This document shows, piece by piece, positions 11,656 through 21,938 of a stretch of 64,000 nucleotides of DNA. The stretch spans positions 10,385,884-10,449,883 of the forward strand of contig JAOANR010000010.1 in NCBI GenBank assembly GCA_030278955.1. Direction: 5' to 3'. Source of the stretch: Hygrophila difformis. Taxonomy: Eukaryota > Streptophyta > Magnoliopsida > Lamiales > Acanthaceae. Below the pieces are notes generated by a model. That model was given only the letters and a program-made list of their open reading frames with translations, made no database searches and had not been told where the DNA came from. Positions within the stretch are counted from its first letter, which is position 1; each line of letters begins with the position of its first letter. A program made the translations under genes and the position numbers.

Positions 11656-11901
11656 ATGGTGAAGAAAGGAGGTGATCATCATCACAAGGGCAGGAAAGTT
11701 GCCCCAAAGGGGCACTTTGTAGTGTATGTGGGGAGTGAAATGAAGAGATATATTGTGCCCATGTATTTCCTGAAGAACACATTGTTTCAGCAGCTTCTTG
11801 ACAGGGCTGCAGAGGAGTATGGATTTGAAAGCACAACTAGGATCCTGCTTCCCTGTGATGAAACCACTTTCCAAAGGGTTATTGCATTGTTGTCAAAGTA
11901 G
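11656..11901 (+). CDS. SAUR: SAUR family (small auxin up RNA) protein
   Basis: Intronless 81-residue protein. The start is the ATG at 11656; the open frame upstream has no earlier ATG. The SAUR core is complete: PKGHFVVYVG near residue 18, then KRYIVPMYFLKN, LFQQLLDRAAEEYGF and ILLPCDETTFQRV, which runs almost to the C-terminus. In characterised members, SAURs bind and inhibit PP2C.D phosphatases, keeping plasma-membrane H+-ATPases active and promoting cell expansion; many are induced by auxin. A His-rich patch (GGDHHHKGRK) lies in the short N-terminus. Size, lack of introns and the core motif all fit the family. The exact subclade is not assignable. No auxin-response element was looked for systematically in the promoter. 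Confidence 0.93.
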   Translation: MVKKGGDHHHKGRKVAPKGHFVVYVGSEMKRYIVPMYFLKNTLFQQLLDRAAEEYGFESTTRILLPCDETTFQRVIALLSK

Positions 11902-12635
11902 TTAGTTCCCCACTGCTGCTGCTGCTGTGCTGCCTTAGTTTTTTGTAAGTAGCTAGCTGAATTTGAGCATTTTGCCTCATTTGTGTAATGAAGATGTCTG
12001 ATATGTACTGTACTATATTAGTACCAGCCACAATAACATGTCCACAAATCTGAAAACTAGAACAACAGTGAGGTGATTGAATTAAAGAAAGTAGAATTGT
12101 AGAAACTATCTCCAAGAAGTTCTAAGTGCCACAGATCCACATTAGTCTGATCCTGGAATGGGGCAAATTAAACGAGCATTTATTTATCTTTATCAGTATG
12201 ATGTATGGCATTTGGTAATAATGCAACAAACAGAAATGCTGCAAAATGCAGCAGCAAACAGATACAGGGAAATAGTATGAATGTGAATTGGGCAAACCTT
12301 AACCTTTTGTGGGAAAATTGGGCTTATTCCCGAGTAGTAGTAGTAGAACTAAAAATTATAATCTACTTCTATAAAGGTTATGCACAAATAGTATAAAGGT
12401 TATGCACACATCTATAATCTCCAAATAGTATATATACTACTAAAGTTGGAAACATAATTTCCCCCTCAAACAATTTGCTAAAAAAAGTTCCCACCCAAAA
12501 GTTAAAGCAATTAACTAAAAATTATAAAATTCCTTATTTATGAATATTTGCATGAAAGGGAAGTAAATCATATGCAACTACAATAACAAAATGAATATAT
12601 TTAAATCACATAAGTTCAAATAAAACTATTTACTA
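11902..12635. other. 3' flank of SAUR and intergenic DNA
   Basis: Begins with the probable 3' untranslated region of the SAUR gene (a short CTG-type run near 11913-11925). The rest is AT-rich with no coding signal. A short AAGGTTATGCACA repeat occurs twice at about 12375-12410. Confidence 0.5.
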
Positions 12636-12894
12636 CTCCCTCCGTCCCATTCAAGATGTCTTGTTTGATTTCTGCACACAATCCAATGTACTTTTTAATC
12701 GATCATATCTCAAACTATACATAAGTAAAAAATATATGAAATATATATTCTAAAACTAGACGATTAGACGAATCTAACAAGACCGAACTCGACTATTTTT
12801 TTTCAAATATTTATTTGCAATAATATTGAGTTAAAGTTAAACAATGAACAGTGCCAAAAAGTCAAACAGGACGTCTGAAGTGGGACGGAGGGAG
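12636..12894 (+). mobile_element. Stowaway-type MITE (Tc1/mariner derived)
   Basis: Starts CTCCCTCCGTCCC and ends GGGACGGAGGGAG, terminal inverted repeats typical of Stowaway elements, flanked by TA on both sides (12634-12635 and 12895-12896), the usual target duplication. It is 259 bp with no coding capacity. Inside is GATTAGACGAATCTAACAAGA (12762 onward), shared in inverted form with the element at 41306-41787. Confidence 0.9.
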
Positions 12895-12896
12895 TA

Positions 12897-13623
12897 CTAA
12901 ATATCTGAAATCTTCTATATAATCTACAAATACTACTAAAATACAAAACACTCCCCCACCCCACCCCCCACACCCAAAAAAAAAAAAAAAAATCCCTTTT
13001 TCCCAAAAGTGAACATATCCAATTGATCAAATCTCTGTCTTTCCTGAATCTTTGAGAGAGACAACTACTTTTCCTGAGGATTATGGTTGAGACCCTATAT
13101 TCACCTAAAAAAAATTAGGATTAAACAATTTTTTTGGGTGAAAGGATTAAATAATTTAGGTTAGAAGTTTATTATATTAATTATTTTTATATTAAAATAT
13201 TACATGTATATATAATTCAAATGGGATGTAAACTTGATCTAATGGTTAAGTTTGTTTTTTAGCGGAACAGCCTATACAGGCTAAAAAAGGGTGGTGGGAA
13301 TTCATGCCACACAAATTATAAAGAAAATTAACGAATTAACGCTCAAATAAATTGCAACAAAAATAAATAAATAAAATATGCGGATAAGTTTGGAGGGATG
13401 ATAAACTAGCCAATCACTCCTCAATCAAAATAAGCACTTTAGAAAATTATTAAAAGAACAACTCTTTCAATTTTAAAAAAAAAAAAAAATATGCGGATAA
13501 GTTTGTCCTCTTTAAATGTTCTATTTCTTTCATTCTTATTTAAGTAAATACAACTATCTTTTATGACGGTCGATTGTCCTTAATAATTTTGATCTATAGT
13601 ATTATGCAAATATTTGTTATGTA
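12897..13623. other. Intergenic DNA
   Basis: AT-rich sequence with a C-rich then A-rich run (12952-12990). At 13219-13315 there is a weak tRNA-derived SINE resemblance (TCTAATGGTTAAG, then GGGAATTCATGCC), too degenerate to call. The stretch ATATGCGGATAAGTTTG occurs twice (near 13376 and 13489), a short direct repeat about 113 bp apart. No gene is seen. Confidence 0.4.
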
Positions 13624-13628
13624 CTAAG

Positions 13629-14089
13629 GGCCCGTTTGGATTGGCTTTTGAAAAAAGCAGAAGCCAAAAATAGAAGCAGAAGCAGAAGTCAAAAGCAAAA
13701 GCATGTAATTTTTGTGTTTGGATTGAATGTTTGAAAAGCCGCTTTTTCTAAAAAATATGTTTGGATGAATAAAAATGAAAAGTACTTTTAGAGTGTGGTA
13801 ATTACCAAAAAGGACATGCTACTTAATATGATAATAAAATATATTTATAGTGTAATTTATATTAAGTAGTAGGGGTATTTAAGTCCTTGCACATTTTACG
13901 AGGTGCTTTTGGCTTCTGCTTTTGGGAGAAGCACCCCCTGGGCTGCTTCTCCCAGAAGCACTTTTTTCGCTTTTCGAGGTGCTTTTGCTTTTTCTTAAAA
14001 GCCAAAACAAACACCTAATTTCTACTAAAAGTGCTTTTGGCAGAAGCAAAAGCCAAAAGCACATCCCTAGAAGTCAATCCAAACGGGCT
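13629..14089. mobile_element. Foldback MITE with GGCCCGTTTGGATTG ends
   Basis: The left end GGCCCGTTTGGATTGGCTT and the right end, whose reverse complement is AGCCCGTTTGGATTGACTT, form inverted repeats. CTAAG flanks both ends (13624-13628 and 14090-14094), a candidate 5-bp target duplication. The 461-bp body is largely self-complementary (AAAGCAGAAGCC-type on the left, GGCTTCTGCTTTT-type on the right) with an inner hairpin GGGAGAAGCA ... TGCTTCTCCC, so the transcript could fold into a long hairpin. There is no transposase. Ends of this type are common in plant MITEs usually linked to hAT, but a 5-bp duplication is unusual for hAT, so the superfamily is left open. Confidence 0.75.
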
Positions 14090-14992
14090 CTAAGTATGTG
14101 ACAATTATTTATTTTATTTTTGGTAAACTAGATAATTGGGATTTGGGTAAATAATCTTGAATACCTTTTATATGTAATTCGATGCAATTCTAACGAAATA
14201 ACCTTTTCAAGGAAATTACTATAAAAATATAGAACCTATATTGTAGTAATATATTAAGTATATTGTTGGATGAGACGGGCGTCATTTGGCGGCAAATCCT
14301 CAACCCCAATCTTATAATTAGGGCTCAGATTATATTTATTTATTTAATTTATTGGTACCTCTGAAACTTTCTTAAATTTCAAAGACATCACAAAAATCAT
14401 TTGATTCACCAAAAAAAAAAAATAAACACAACAAATCTATTTTTCATTATTATTGAATTTTGTTTAGTGCATGATAAAACGTTATACGCAGGGGCGGACT
14501 TAGCACCCAGGCCCCACCAAATATTTACCCTATTACTAGTTTATTAGTAGTTCATTAGGCTTAATTAGTTATTAATTTGAGCAATTTTCAATTTTTCATC
14601 CTAGCCCATTAATATTATAGTAGTTATTAATTCTTGTCAAGTCTTGCTTTCTAATTATTGTTGATGAGTATTATTTACTTGTCATCTCTATTTTTTTTAG
14701 AAACTATGTCTATTGTTTATGGACACGAACAAATATTTCATATAAATACTGCTTTAAAAATACACTCCTATTAGGTTTACTGTATGAAGGGAATGTCATA
14801 TTTGTTTAGCTTCCATATTTTTTTTCTTTCTTTGTAACATATATGATATGATTGTATTTATGGGGATAGGAGTTTCAAATCATTATATTCTTTTCGTTCT
14901 TTTTATAATCATAGTCTTGCCTGTTCAAGTTCTTTTTTTATATATGATATGAAGGGAATGTCATATTTTTTTTTTATATAAGAATTTTGAAA

Positions 14993-16594
14993 ATGCTCTC
15001 GTCTCCAGACCCTTTGCTTCCTTCGCCAACCACTCCGCCTTCCGCCGCCCCTCCGGTCAAACCTCCCTTCGTCTTCTCCAGTGGCACTAAAGTGTCATTC
15101 AGAGATATTGTCTTGGAAGGAAAAGATGCTATCCCGGGTCCTTTATCTGAAAACCCTGAGAACTCCAAGCTGGTGACCATCGACTATGTGGACGGTGATC
15201 GTCTCAAACCCCGCTTCACGATCGACCCGCGCCTCACTGATCGCCTCTGCCTTCCATATGCAGACGGTCTGATTATATCTGTGCTGGGGAAGAAAGTGGG
15301 CTACATGGCCCTATTGGATAGAATATCGAAGGTGTGGAAGATGCCAAACCGATTTCACATGGTGGAGATGGGGGCTGGTTTCTTTCTTGTTAAGTTCGAC
15401 AGGTTAAACGATAGATTGAGGGTGCTTAATGATGGCCCGTGGATGGTGTTCGATAGCTATCTTACGGTGTGCCCGTGGAAACCGAATTTCATAGCCGAGG
15501 CGGAGACACCAAAGAGTACGGTGGTTTGGGCCAGATTTCCCGGCCTAGGGCTAGAATACTTTGATGAAATGATGCTTATCAAATTTGCAGGAGGATTGGG
15601 AAAACCTATTCGGGTTGGTGGCATGTCGAAAGGAGCGGATCGAGCTAAGTATGCTAGGGTTTGTGTTGAAATTGATTTGAGCCTCCCCTTAGTATCAAGC
15701 ATCCTCATTGGAGATAGGTGGCAAAAAGTGGCATATGAAGGGCTCCATCTTCTTTGCACTTCTTGTCATAGATATGGGCATGGAAGCCATGCTTGCTCAG
15801 CCGGACCGGAGGTGGTGGATGGCAAGCTGCCGGAGGTTGTTGACCGAGAACTTGGGAACAAAAAAGTCACTGCTGGAAAGGTGGGAGACGGTCTACAGGG
15901 AGAGAAGGGGAAAGCTGCTATTACCACATTTGGGGAGAAAGACAATTTGGAGGATAAAGTAGAGCAAGTTGACCAAGGGGAATGCTCTAACATGGAAAGT
16001 GAGGAAGAGGATCAGAGTTACAACACTGATGTATCTGCTCCTTACTCAAAAGAGGAAATTCACGGGTCCTCTACAAGGGCTGCAGCTGTAGTTCTGCCAA
16101 AGTCTGATGGGAAAAGTGATCCTCCCCAGCCGTTGGGAGGAGAATGGATCAAAGTGGAGAGGAGAAAATCCAATAGTTTAAAGAAAGGAGCTGGGCTGAG
16201 TGTGGGGAAAACAGGATGGAAGATGGCAGTCTATCCCAAGCCCCTTCGAAAGCCCATTTCTCACATGGGCCAAAAGGTCCATTAAAAACTATTACCAATA
16301 ATATGGATAATAAGGAGAGACGGAAACAGATGGGGCTTAAAGGTCCATCCCTTACTAAGGCCTCGGTCCTCAAACAGGATGCAACAAACGACGAACTACG
16401 GGAGCACTAGTTCGAAGCGGCAGAGATCGTCGGCTTCAGAAGCCACAATTCAGGCTGAGATTAAAGAGGCAAAATTGGCGTCTAATCCGGCCAAGAAACA
16501 AGAAGCAGCACCTCTGAAACTGAGTGGAGAGGATGTTGTCATGGCAGAGAAGAGTGGTAAAGGGGTTTCTTCCCCTTCACTTTCGCCCACCTAA
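14993..16594 (+). pseudogene. LINE ORF1 (DUF4283 plus zinc knuckle, nucleic-acid-binding)
   Basis: The first ATG is at 14993. The N-terminus is Pro-rich; a DUF4283 domain spans roughly residues 75-175 (DRLCLPYADGLIISVLGKK ... LRVLNDGPWMVFDSYL). A CCHC knuckle of the zf-CCHC_4 type follows (CTSCHRYGHGSHAC, about residue 260). The C-terminal part is acidic and then basic. The frame stops at 16285. The likely continuation passes through another frame (about 16216-16400, SHGPKGPLKTITNN) and returns to the first frame to 16594 (SSKRQRSSASEA), so at least two compensating indels broke it. ORF1 proteins of this type bind LINE RNA in the retrotransposition particle. Confidence 0.82.
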
Positions 16595-16634
16595 CTTGAA
16601 GGTCCGCTATTTCCCCCTTCTATTTTTGTGATTT

Positions 16635-19600
16635 ATGGATTTCCAAAATTTCAAGATAATGGCATGGAATATTGGAGGGATTAATGGGAATAACACTCGG
16701 AGAGTGTTAGGAGATTTTCTGCGTTGTAATTGCCCGGATATGATGTTCCTTTTTGAGGCACAAACGGTATTTAATAAATCGTCGGCTTTCCTTTTAGCTG
16801 TGGGTTATGTGGAGCTCTACATCCAGGAAGTGGTTGGCCGTTCTGGGGGGCTGTGGATTTTAATTAAACAAGGTCTTCCGTGGGGAATTCAAATGTTTGA
16901 GATCAGAAACAGACTGGTTACAGTGGAGATTTCGTCGGCAAATTTAACGTGGTATGCGACAGCCATCTACGCCTCTCCTCAATACCTGGACCGTACATCT
17001 ACTTGGGCTGACCTCCGATCACTATCTACCATTATTGAGGGGGCGTGGACAATTTTGGGCGATTGGAATCAAATTATTGGCTCGAATGAAGTTCTTGGGG
17101 GGCTGTTCAACATTACCAGGGCGGAGGAGCTTCGGGACGTCCTCTATGACTGCGGCCTCTCAACGATCAATACTCTGGGAGCCCTGTACACATGGTCTAG
17201 ACCCATTGGGAACTCCAGAATCCTCAAAAGGCTAGATAGGGGAGTGGGCAACATGGATTGGATTTCTTTATTTCCTCTCGGCTCTATCACTGTCCTTCCT
17301 AGAATTGGGTCCGATCATTCTCCCCTCTTGCTCCGCTGCGGTGATACTCAGAGTGCAGTCAAGGTGCCTTTTAGATGTAAGGCGAGTTGGTCCTTACATA
17401 AGGATTATAACAAGGTGGTGGAATCGGCTTGGCAACACGCAGAGCCTTCCATTATCAAGAATCTGTCTAATATTGAAATAGCCTCCAAGGAATTCAAGCG
17501 CGTCCATGGTGGAAATCTTAAATGGAAAAAGGTGAAAATTCTTAAGCGTTTGGAAGGGCTGGCACGCTCCCTTGAAAGGGTGGACTCTATTCGACTTTCG
17601 CTGCTAGAGTCTGAATTAAAGGATGAGTATGAATCGATCTTGGCTCAAGAAGAACTTCATTGGTACCAACGTGCGCGAGAGAAATGGGTAAGGCTTGGAG
17701 ACCGCAATACCAAGTATTTCCATGCTCGCGCTAATTGTTAACGGCATAGGCACCGGGTCCATGGAATTACTCTGCCGAATGGAGAATGGACAGAGAATCC
17801 TGAGGAGATCAGGGAGGCAGCTCGGGAATTTTTCTCGAAGGTATATGAATCTGAACAGGAAAGCTCCCAAGTGGAATCCTCCCTGAGGGAGATCAATATT
17901 ATGCCAACTCTTGCGGGCATCCCCTCCATGATGGCTGAATCCTTGGATAAAGGGATCTCGGATGAGGAGGTTTATAAAGTGGTTATGAGCATGAGCGGGT
18001 ATGCGGCTCCGGGGCCGGATGGTTTCCCGGCTCACTTCTTCAAGCAACACTGGGATCATGTAGGTGCTTCGGTGGTAGAGTTTGTTAAGAAGGCTTTTCT
18101 GAATAAGAGTTTTTCTCCCCTCCTCTCGAAAACATATCTTTGCCTTATTCCGAAAGTCGTTTCCCCGGCTACTTTCAGGGAGTTCAGACCTATATCGCTG
18201 TGTAATGTTTTATATAAAGTCCTCACGAAAATCATTGCCAACCGTATCCGACCTATATTGATGGAATGTATCTCTCCTCTCCAATGTGCCTTTTTGCCGG
18301 GAAGAGGACCTGTTGACAATGCTATATTGTTGCAAGAGATGATTGGTCACTTAGCTGCTGCCAACAACGGTACTCCGGCTATTATTTTAAAAGTGGATAT
18401 CGCCAAAGCATATGACAGTGTCCAATGGAGCTTTGTTCATGACTGTCTATCAGAATTGGCTCTCCCAGATAATCTTATACAGTTGATTATGTTTTGCATC
18501 ACATCCCCTAGCTTTTCTGTTCTCTGGAACGGCCAAGCTCTTGAGGAGTTCAAGCCGGGAAGAGGCCTCCGCCAAGGGGACCCTATTTCGCCTTATCTTT
18601 TCTTACTTGTGATGGAAAAGCTTTCCAAATTGATTAATCGTAAGGTGGCAGATAAACGTTGGCAGCCTGTCTGTCTCCTTGGCAATGGTGTGGAGGTCTC
18701 ACACCTTCTCTTCGCGGATGATCTTATTCTTTGCTCTATGGCGGATAGAGATAGTGTTGAGACAATTGGCCAAGTCCTCCACACCTTTGGCTCAGCCTCG
18801 GGTCTGTCCTTGAATCCTCAAAAATCTGAGATTTATATCCCTCCTGTGGTATCTCTAGAGGATAGCAACTGGATTATCAATCACCTGAATATTCCTGCCG
18901 TGGACAAGTTAGGGAACTATTTGGGATTTCCGATGCTTGTGGGGGCGTCGTCGATGTAGGGATTTTAACTTCATCTTGGAAAAAATTGATGGCAAGTTAG
19001 AAGGGTGGGCGAACAAACTTCTAAAAAAAGCCGGCCGCCTTACCCTTTGTAGAGCCGTTTTAGCGGCTATCCCTACTTACTTTATGCAACTACACTGGCT
19101 TCCGGAGGGAGTTTGCAAAGCTATAGACCGGAGAATCAATAGATTTCTTTGGAAAGATCGGAGTGGAAAAGGTTTGCATCTGGTTAAATCGGAAACAGTG
19201 GCATCTCCTCGGAGGGAGGGGGCCTTGGCTTAAGGAAAGCTCGTTTGATGAACATCTCTCTAATTGGTAAGATCCTGTGGGGGATTCTCCATACTCCCCT
19301 TAAGCCATGGGTTAGAATGATTAAGGACAAGGTGAATGGTTCGGACATCCTGGTCGCGCCCTCAGTCTCTAATAGAGGATCCCATATCATGAAACTGATC
19401 AGCAAAGTAGTGCCTCTGCTGCGGGAAGGTTTCCGGTTGCGGTTGGGTTGTGGCTCCTCCTCCCTTTGGTTTTCCAGCTGGTGGAATAAGTCTCCTATTG
19501 GGCCGCAGCTTCCGTTCATTGCTATTCAAGATTTGGAATTGAGAGTCTGTGATATCATAAAGGATGGAAAATGGGATTGGGGGGCTGTGTATTCCCTGGT

Positions 19601-20721
19601 TCCAGATGATATTCTTCATAATATATGTTCAACGCCACCACCTCAACTCCACAACGCTGCTCATGACCTGTGGGTTTGGGAAGGCTCCAACACCGGGTGT
19701 TTACACAGTGGCCTCAGCGTATCATTTCCTTGCTCAAGGCCATGAGGAATCGCTTCACTGGAAGTGGTTATGGAAAGCTGAAATGCCAGAGAAATTTGGA
19801 CTGTTTCTGTGGCTGTTGTCTCATGGCTCCCTGCCGCTCAATGGCCTTAGATTCCATCGCAACATGGCTTCCTCTCCTTTATGCGTTCTTTGTGGCATAC
19901 AAGAGGAAACTTGATATCATTGTTTCTTCTATTGTGATTGGGTTAAAATGGTATGGAAATCCTTGAAGATTGCCATTCCTATCGACTGTGCTAGTCTGCC
20001 TAAGGATGACATCCGTGCCTTTCTTCGTGCTATGAGCAGGCTGCATGGTCCTACCTTCATTGCAGCCTTATGGAATATTTGGATTGAGCGTAACGCGAGA
20101 ATCTTTAGGGGAAAAATTCGGACGCCTTGGTATCTCAAGAGGGAAATTGGAAGGATAACCTTGGATCTAATGCAGGCCCGCTGTCCTTATTCGTCCAGGA
20201 ACTCGGTTTAGCGCATGATCCACTGGAATGATCAAGAGGGTGATGGCCTCATTCTCCATGTTGATGGTAGCAAAAAAGGGAACACTGGGAGAGCTGGCTT
20301 CGGATTTGTTGTTCGCAATAAGGAAGGTACTTGGATTGGGGGAGGTAATGGTTACATTGGTTTCCACTCTATTCTCCACGCTGAAGTCACGGCGATGGCA
20401 AAAGGGCTCGCCTATGCTGGGCACATCGGAGCTCACCATGTTCGATGCTATTCAGATTCGCGTCAGGCCATCGAATTGGTAAAGTCTTGCCCACCTTTTC
20501 ATCCACTTGAAGGCCTGATCCTTACTATACAAGACTTGTGTAGATCGTTTGAAGAATGCTCCATACACCATGTGTTTAGAGAGGGGAATCTTGTCGCGGA
20601 TTGCTTGGCCAAACATGGGGCTTCATCGGAGGAATTCTTTACTACTTGGGCCTATCCTCCGGACTTTGCTCTCGAGTTCCTTTTAGATGATGCGGCTGGT
20701 GTGGGTCGCCTCAGATCTTAG
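16635..20721 (+). pseudogene. LINE ORF2: AP endonuclease, reverse transcriptase, zf-RVT, RNase H
   Basis: Start ATG at 16635 (DFQNFKIMAWNIGG). Endonuclease landmarks are WNIGG, FEAQT, GDWNQI and GSDHSPL. A TAA at 17739-17741 interrupts the frame (consistent with CAA to TAA), after which the same frame runs to 18959 with RT motifs LKVDIAKAYDSVQW, RGLRQGDPISPYLF and FADDLILC. A frameshift near 18945 moves to DFNFILEKIDGKLEGW, and another near 19215 to LMNISLIGKILWG. A zinc-binding RT C-terminal (zf-RVT) region follows at about 19700-19960 (KFGLFLWLLSHGSLPLNGLR, CVLCG), and an RVT_3-type RNase H at 20215-20721 (LHVDGSKKGNTGRAGFG, HAEVTAMAKGL, GNLVADCLAKHG). The enzyme nicks target DNA and primes reverse transcription there. 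This copy cannot make a full protein. Confidence 0.9.
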
Positions 20722-21014
20722 ATCTGTCTGTCCTTCCTGTTTGTGTAGCTAGTGTTTCTTTTCCTTGTTTTGCTTTCTGCTTTTCTTGTTTCTTTCCTGG
20801 CTTTTATAGCTACTCCAAAAAAAAAAGTTTTTTTTTTCCTAACGCTTGTTCAAGTTCTTTTTGCTTCTTTAGATCAAAACCTAAGAAAAATATATAAATT
20901 TAATATTTTTTTTGGTGTCGTTCTTTCAAAGCATAAGCATTTAGTGTCGCTTTTAGTAGAAGGACCCCCGGGAATAAAATCCTGGGTCCGCCTCTGGTTA
21001 TACGCCACTATATA

Positions 21015-21288
21015 CTCCCTCCATTGTTTTCGTATGCGTGTCTATTGTGTCTTCTTCCACACAACCACACAATTCAATGCATTTATTTCACGTTTAATAT
21101 TTTAAAATGTGTATAGAATATACATATATATATATATATTAATATTCTAAAACTATTACCCCATTAAAAGAATTTAATAAAATGGGACTTTATTAATATA
21201 TTCTTTTATTATAGAGTTGCAATAAAATTCTGTGAAAAGTTAAATAATAAAAAATCTCAAAAAGTTAAGGTGGACACTTACAAGAGTA
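21015..21288. mobile_element. Possible degenerate Stowaway-like MITE
   Basis: Begins TA-CTCCCTCCATTGTTTTCG like the Stowaway ends in this window, but the right side has only a weak matching end (CAAGAG-TA near 21286). It directly abuts the hAT target duplication. AT-rich interior, no coding signal. Confidence 0.35.
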
Positions 21289-21504
21289 CTAACCTTTGAT
21301 TAATGGGTAAGCTTAGTAAGTTGACCTCTCCCAAAACAATTTATAGAATTACAAGGCTATAATCAAAGATATTGCTTAAGCAATTAGAACATTATTACCA
21401 TTCAAACCTCTCTTCCAAAGCAACTTTCTTCCCTCATTTATTATTTTTTTATTCATAGATAATAGTATTTATTTTGAAACAAAAAATAAAATCATCAAGT
21501 AATA

Positions 21505-21801
21505 TGTTATAGAAATATAACTTCTATAGACCTATTAGCTTATGTATATAGTGCATAGACAATGAAGAGGAAAAATAACAATGAGAGAGATAATCAAGAG
21601 GAAGTATCAATCGAGGTGTGTTATCCTCGTTTCATTACTCAGCTATTTATAGTGATTCATACAACACTACATTTAGGTTGTACTACTATGTACTACAATA
21701 CACAAGACTACATTTAGATTATAGTACTATACACAAGACCACACACTTCTTGTAGTATTATGTAGTGAAGACATCCAACCTATACACTTACATGTGTAAC
21801 A
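21505..21801 (-). repeat. 3' LTR of the copia element
   Basis: 297 bp, starts and ends with the inverted repeat TGTTA...TAACA. It is the 3' LTR because coding sequence on the minus strand runs towards it and a purine tract lies just inside it (21802-21811). Confidence 0.95.
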
Positions 21802-21811
21802 CTCCCCCTTT
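21802..21811 (-). other. Polypurine tract of the copia element
   Basis: The minus strand reads AAAGGGGGAG directly before the 3' LTR start TGTTACACATG, the expected place and composition for the plus-strand primer of reverse transcription. Confidence 0.8.
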
Positions 21812-21938
21812 GGATGTCCTCTATACAAAGAATATGCCTCGTTAAAACCTTACTAGGAAAAAACCCTGTGGGAAAAAATCCTAGTGAAGGAAAAAGAGTA
21901 CAGTATTCTTGTATTCGTTGCTCCCCCTGTTTTGTACA

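Larger units (their letters stand above)
14932..20862 (+). mobile_element. L1-type LINE, nearly full length, nested in the hAT element
   Basis: Contains an ORF1 with a zinc knuckle and an ORF2 with AP endonuclease, RT, zf-RVT and RNase H regions, the plant L1 order. The 16-bp direct repeat TGTTCAAGTTCTTTTT at 14932-14947 and 20847-20862 is the target duplication, so the insert is about 14948-20846. An A run (CCAAAAAAAAAAG, from 20816) lies about 20 bases before the right repeat; some non-element sequence between tail and repeat is odd for L1 and may be a 3' transduction or decay. ORF1 and ORF2 both carry disabling changes. Confidence 0.92.
14489..20996. mobile_element. Non-autonomous hAT-type element, split by a LINE
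   Basis: The left end CAGGGGCGGACTTAGCACC and the right end (reverse complement CAGAGGCGGACCCAGGATT) are hAT-like terminal inverted repeats. The 8-bp sequence GTTATACG flanks both sides (14481-14488 and 20997-21004), the target duplication length diagnostic of hAT. Removing the LINE (14948-20846) and one copy of its target duplication leaves a body of about 590 bp with no transposase, so it is a MITE-sized derivative moved in trans. The LINE inserted after the hAT element. Confidence 0.88.

Noticed and set aside
13219..13315. Possible SINE
   Set aside because: A-box and B-box likeness is too weak and no tail or target duplication was found.
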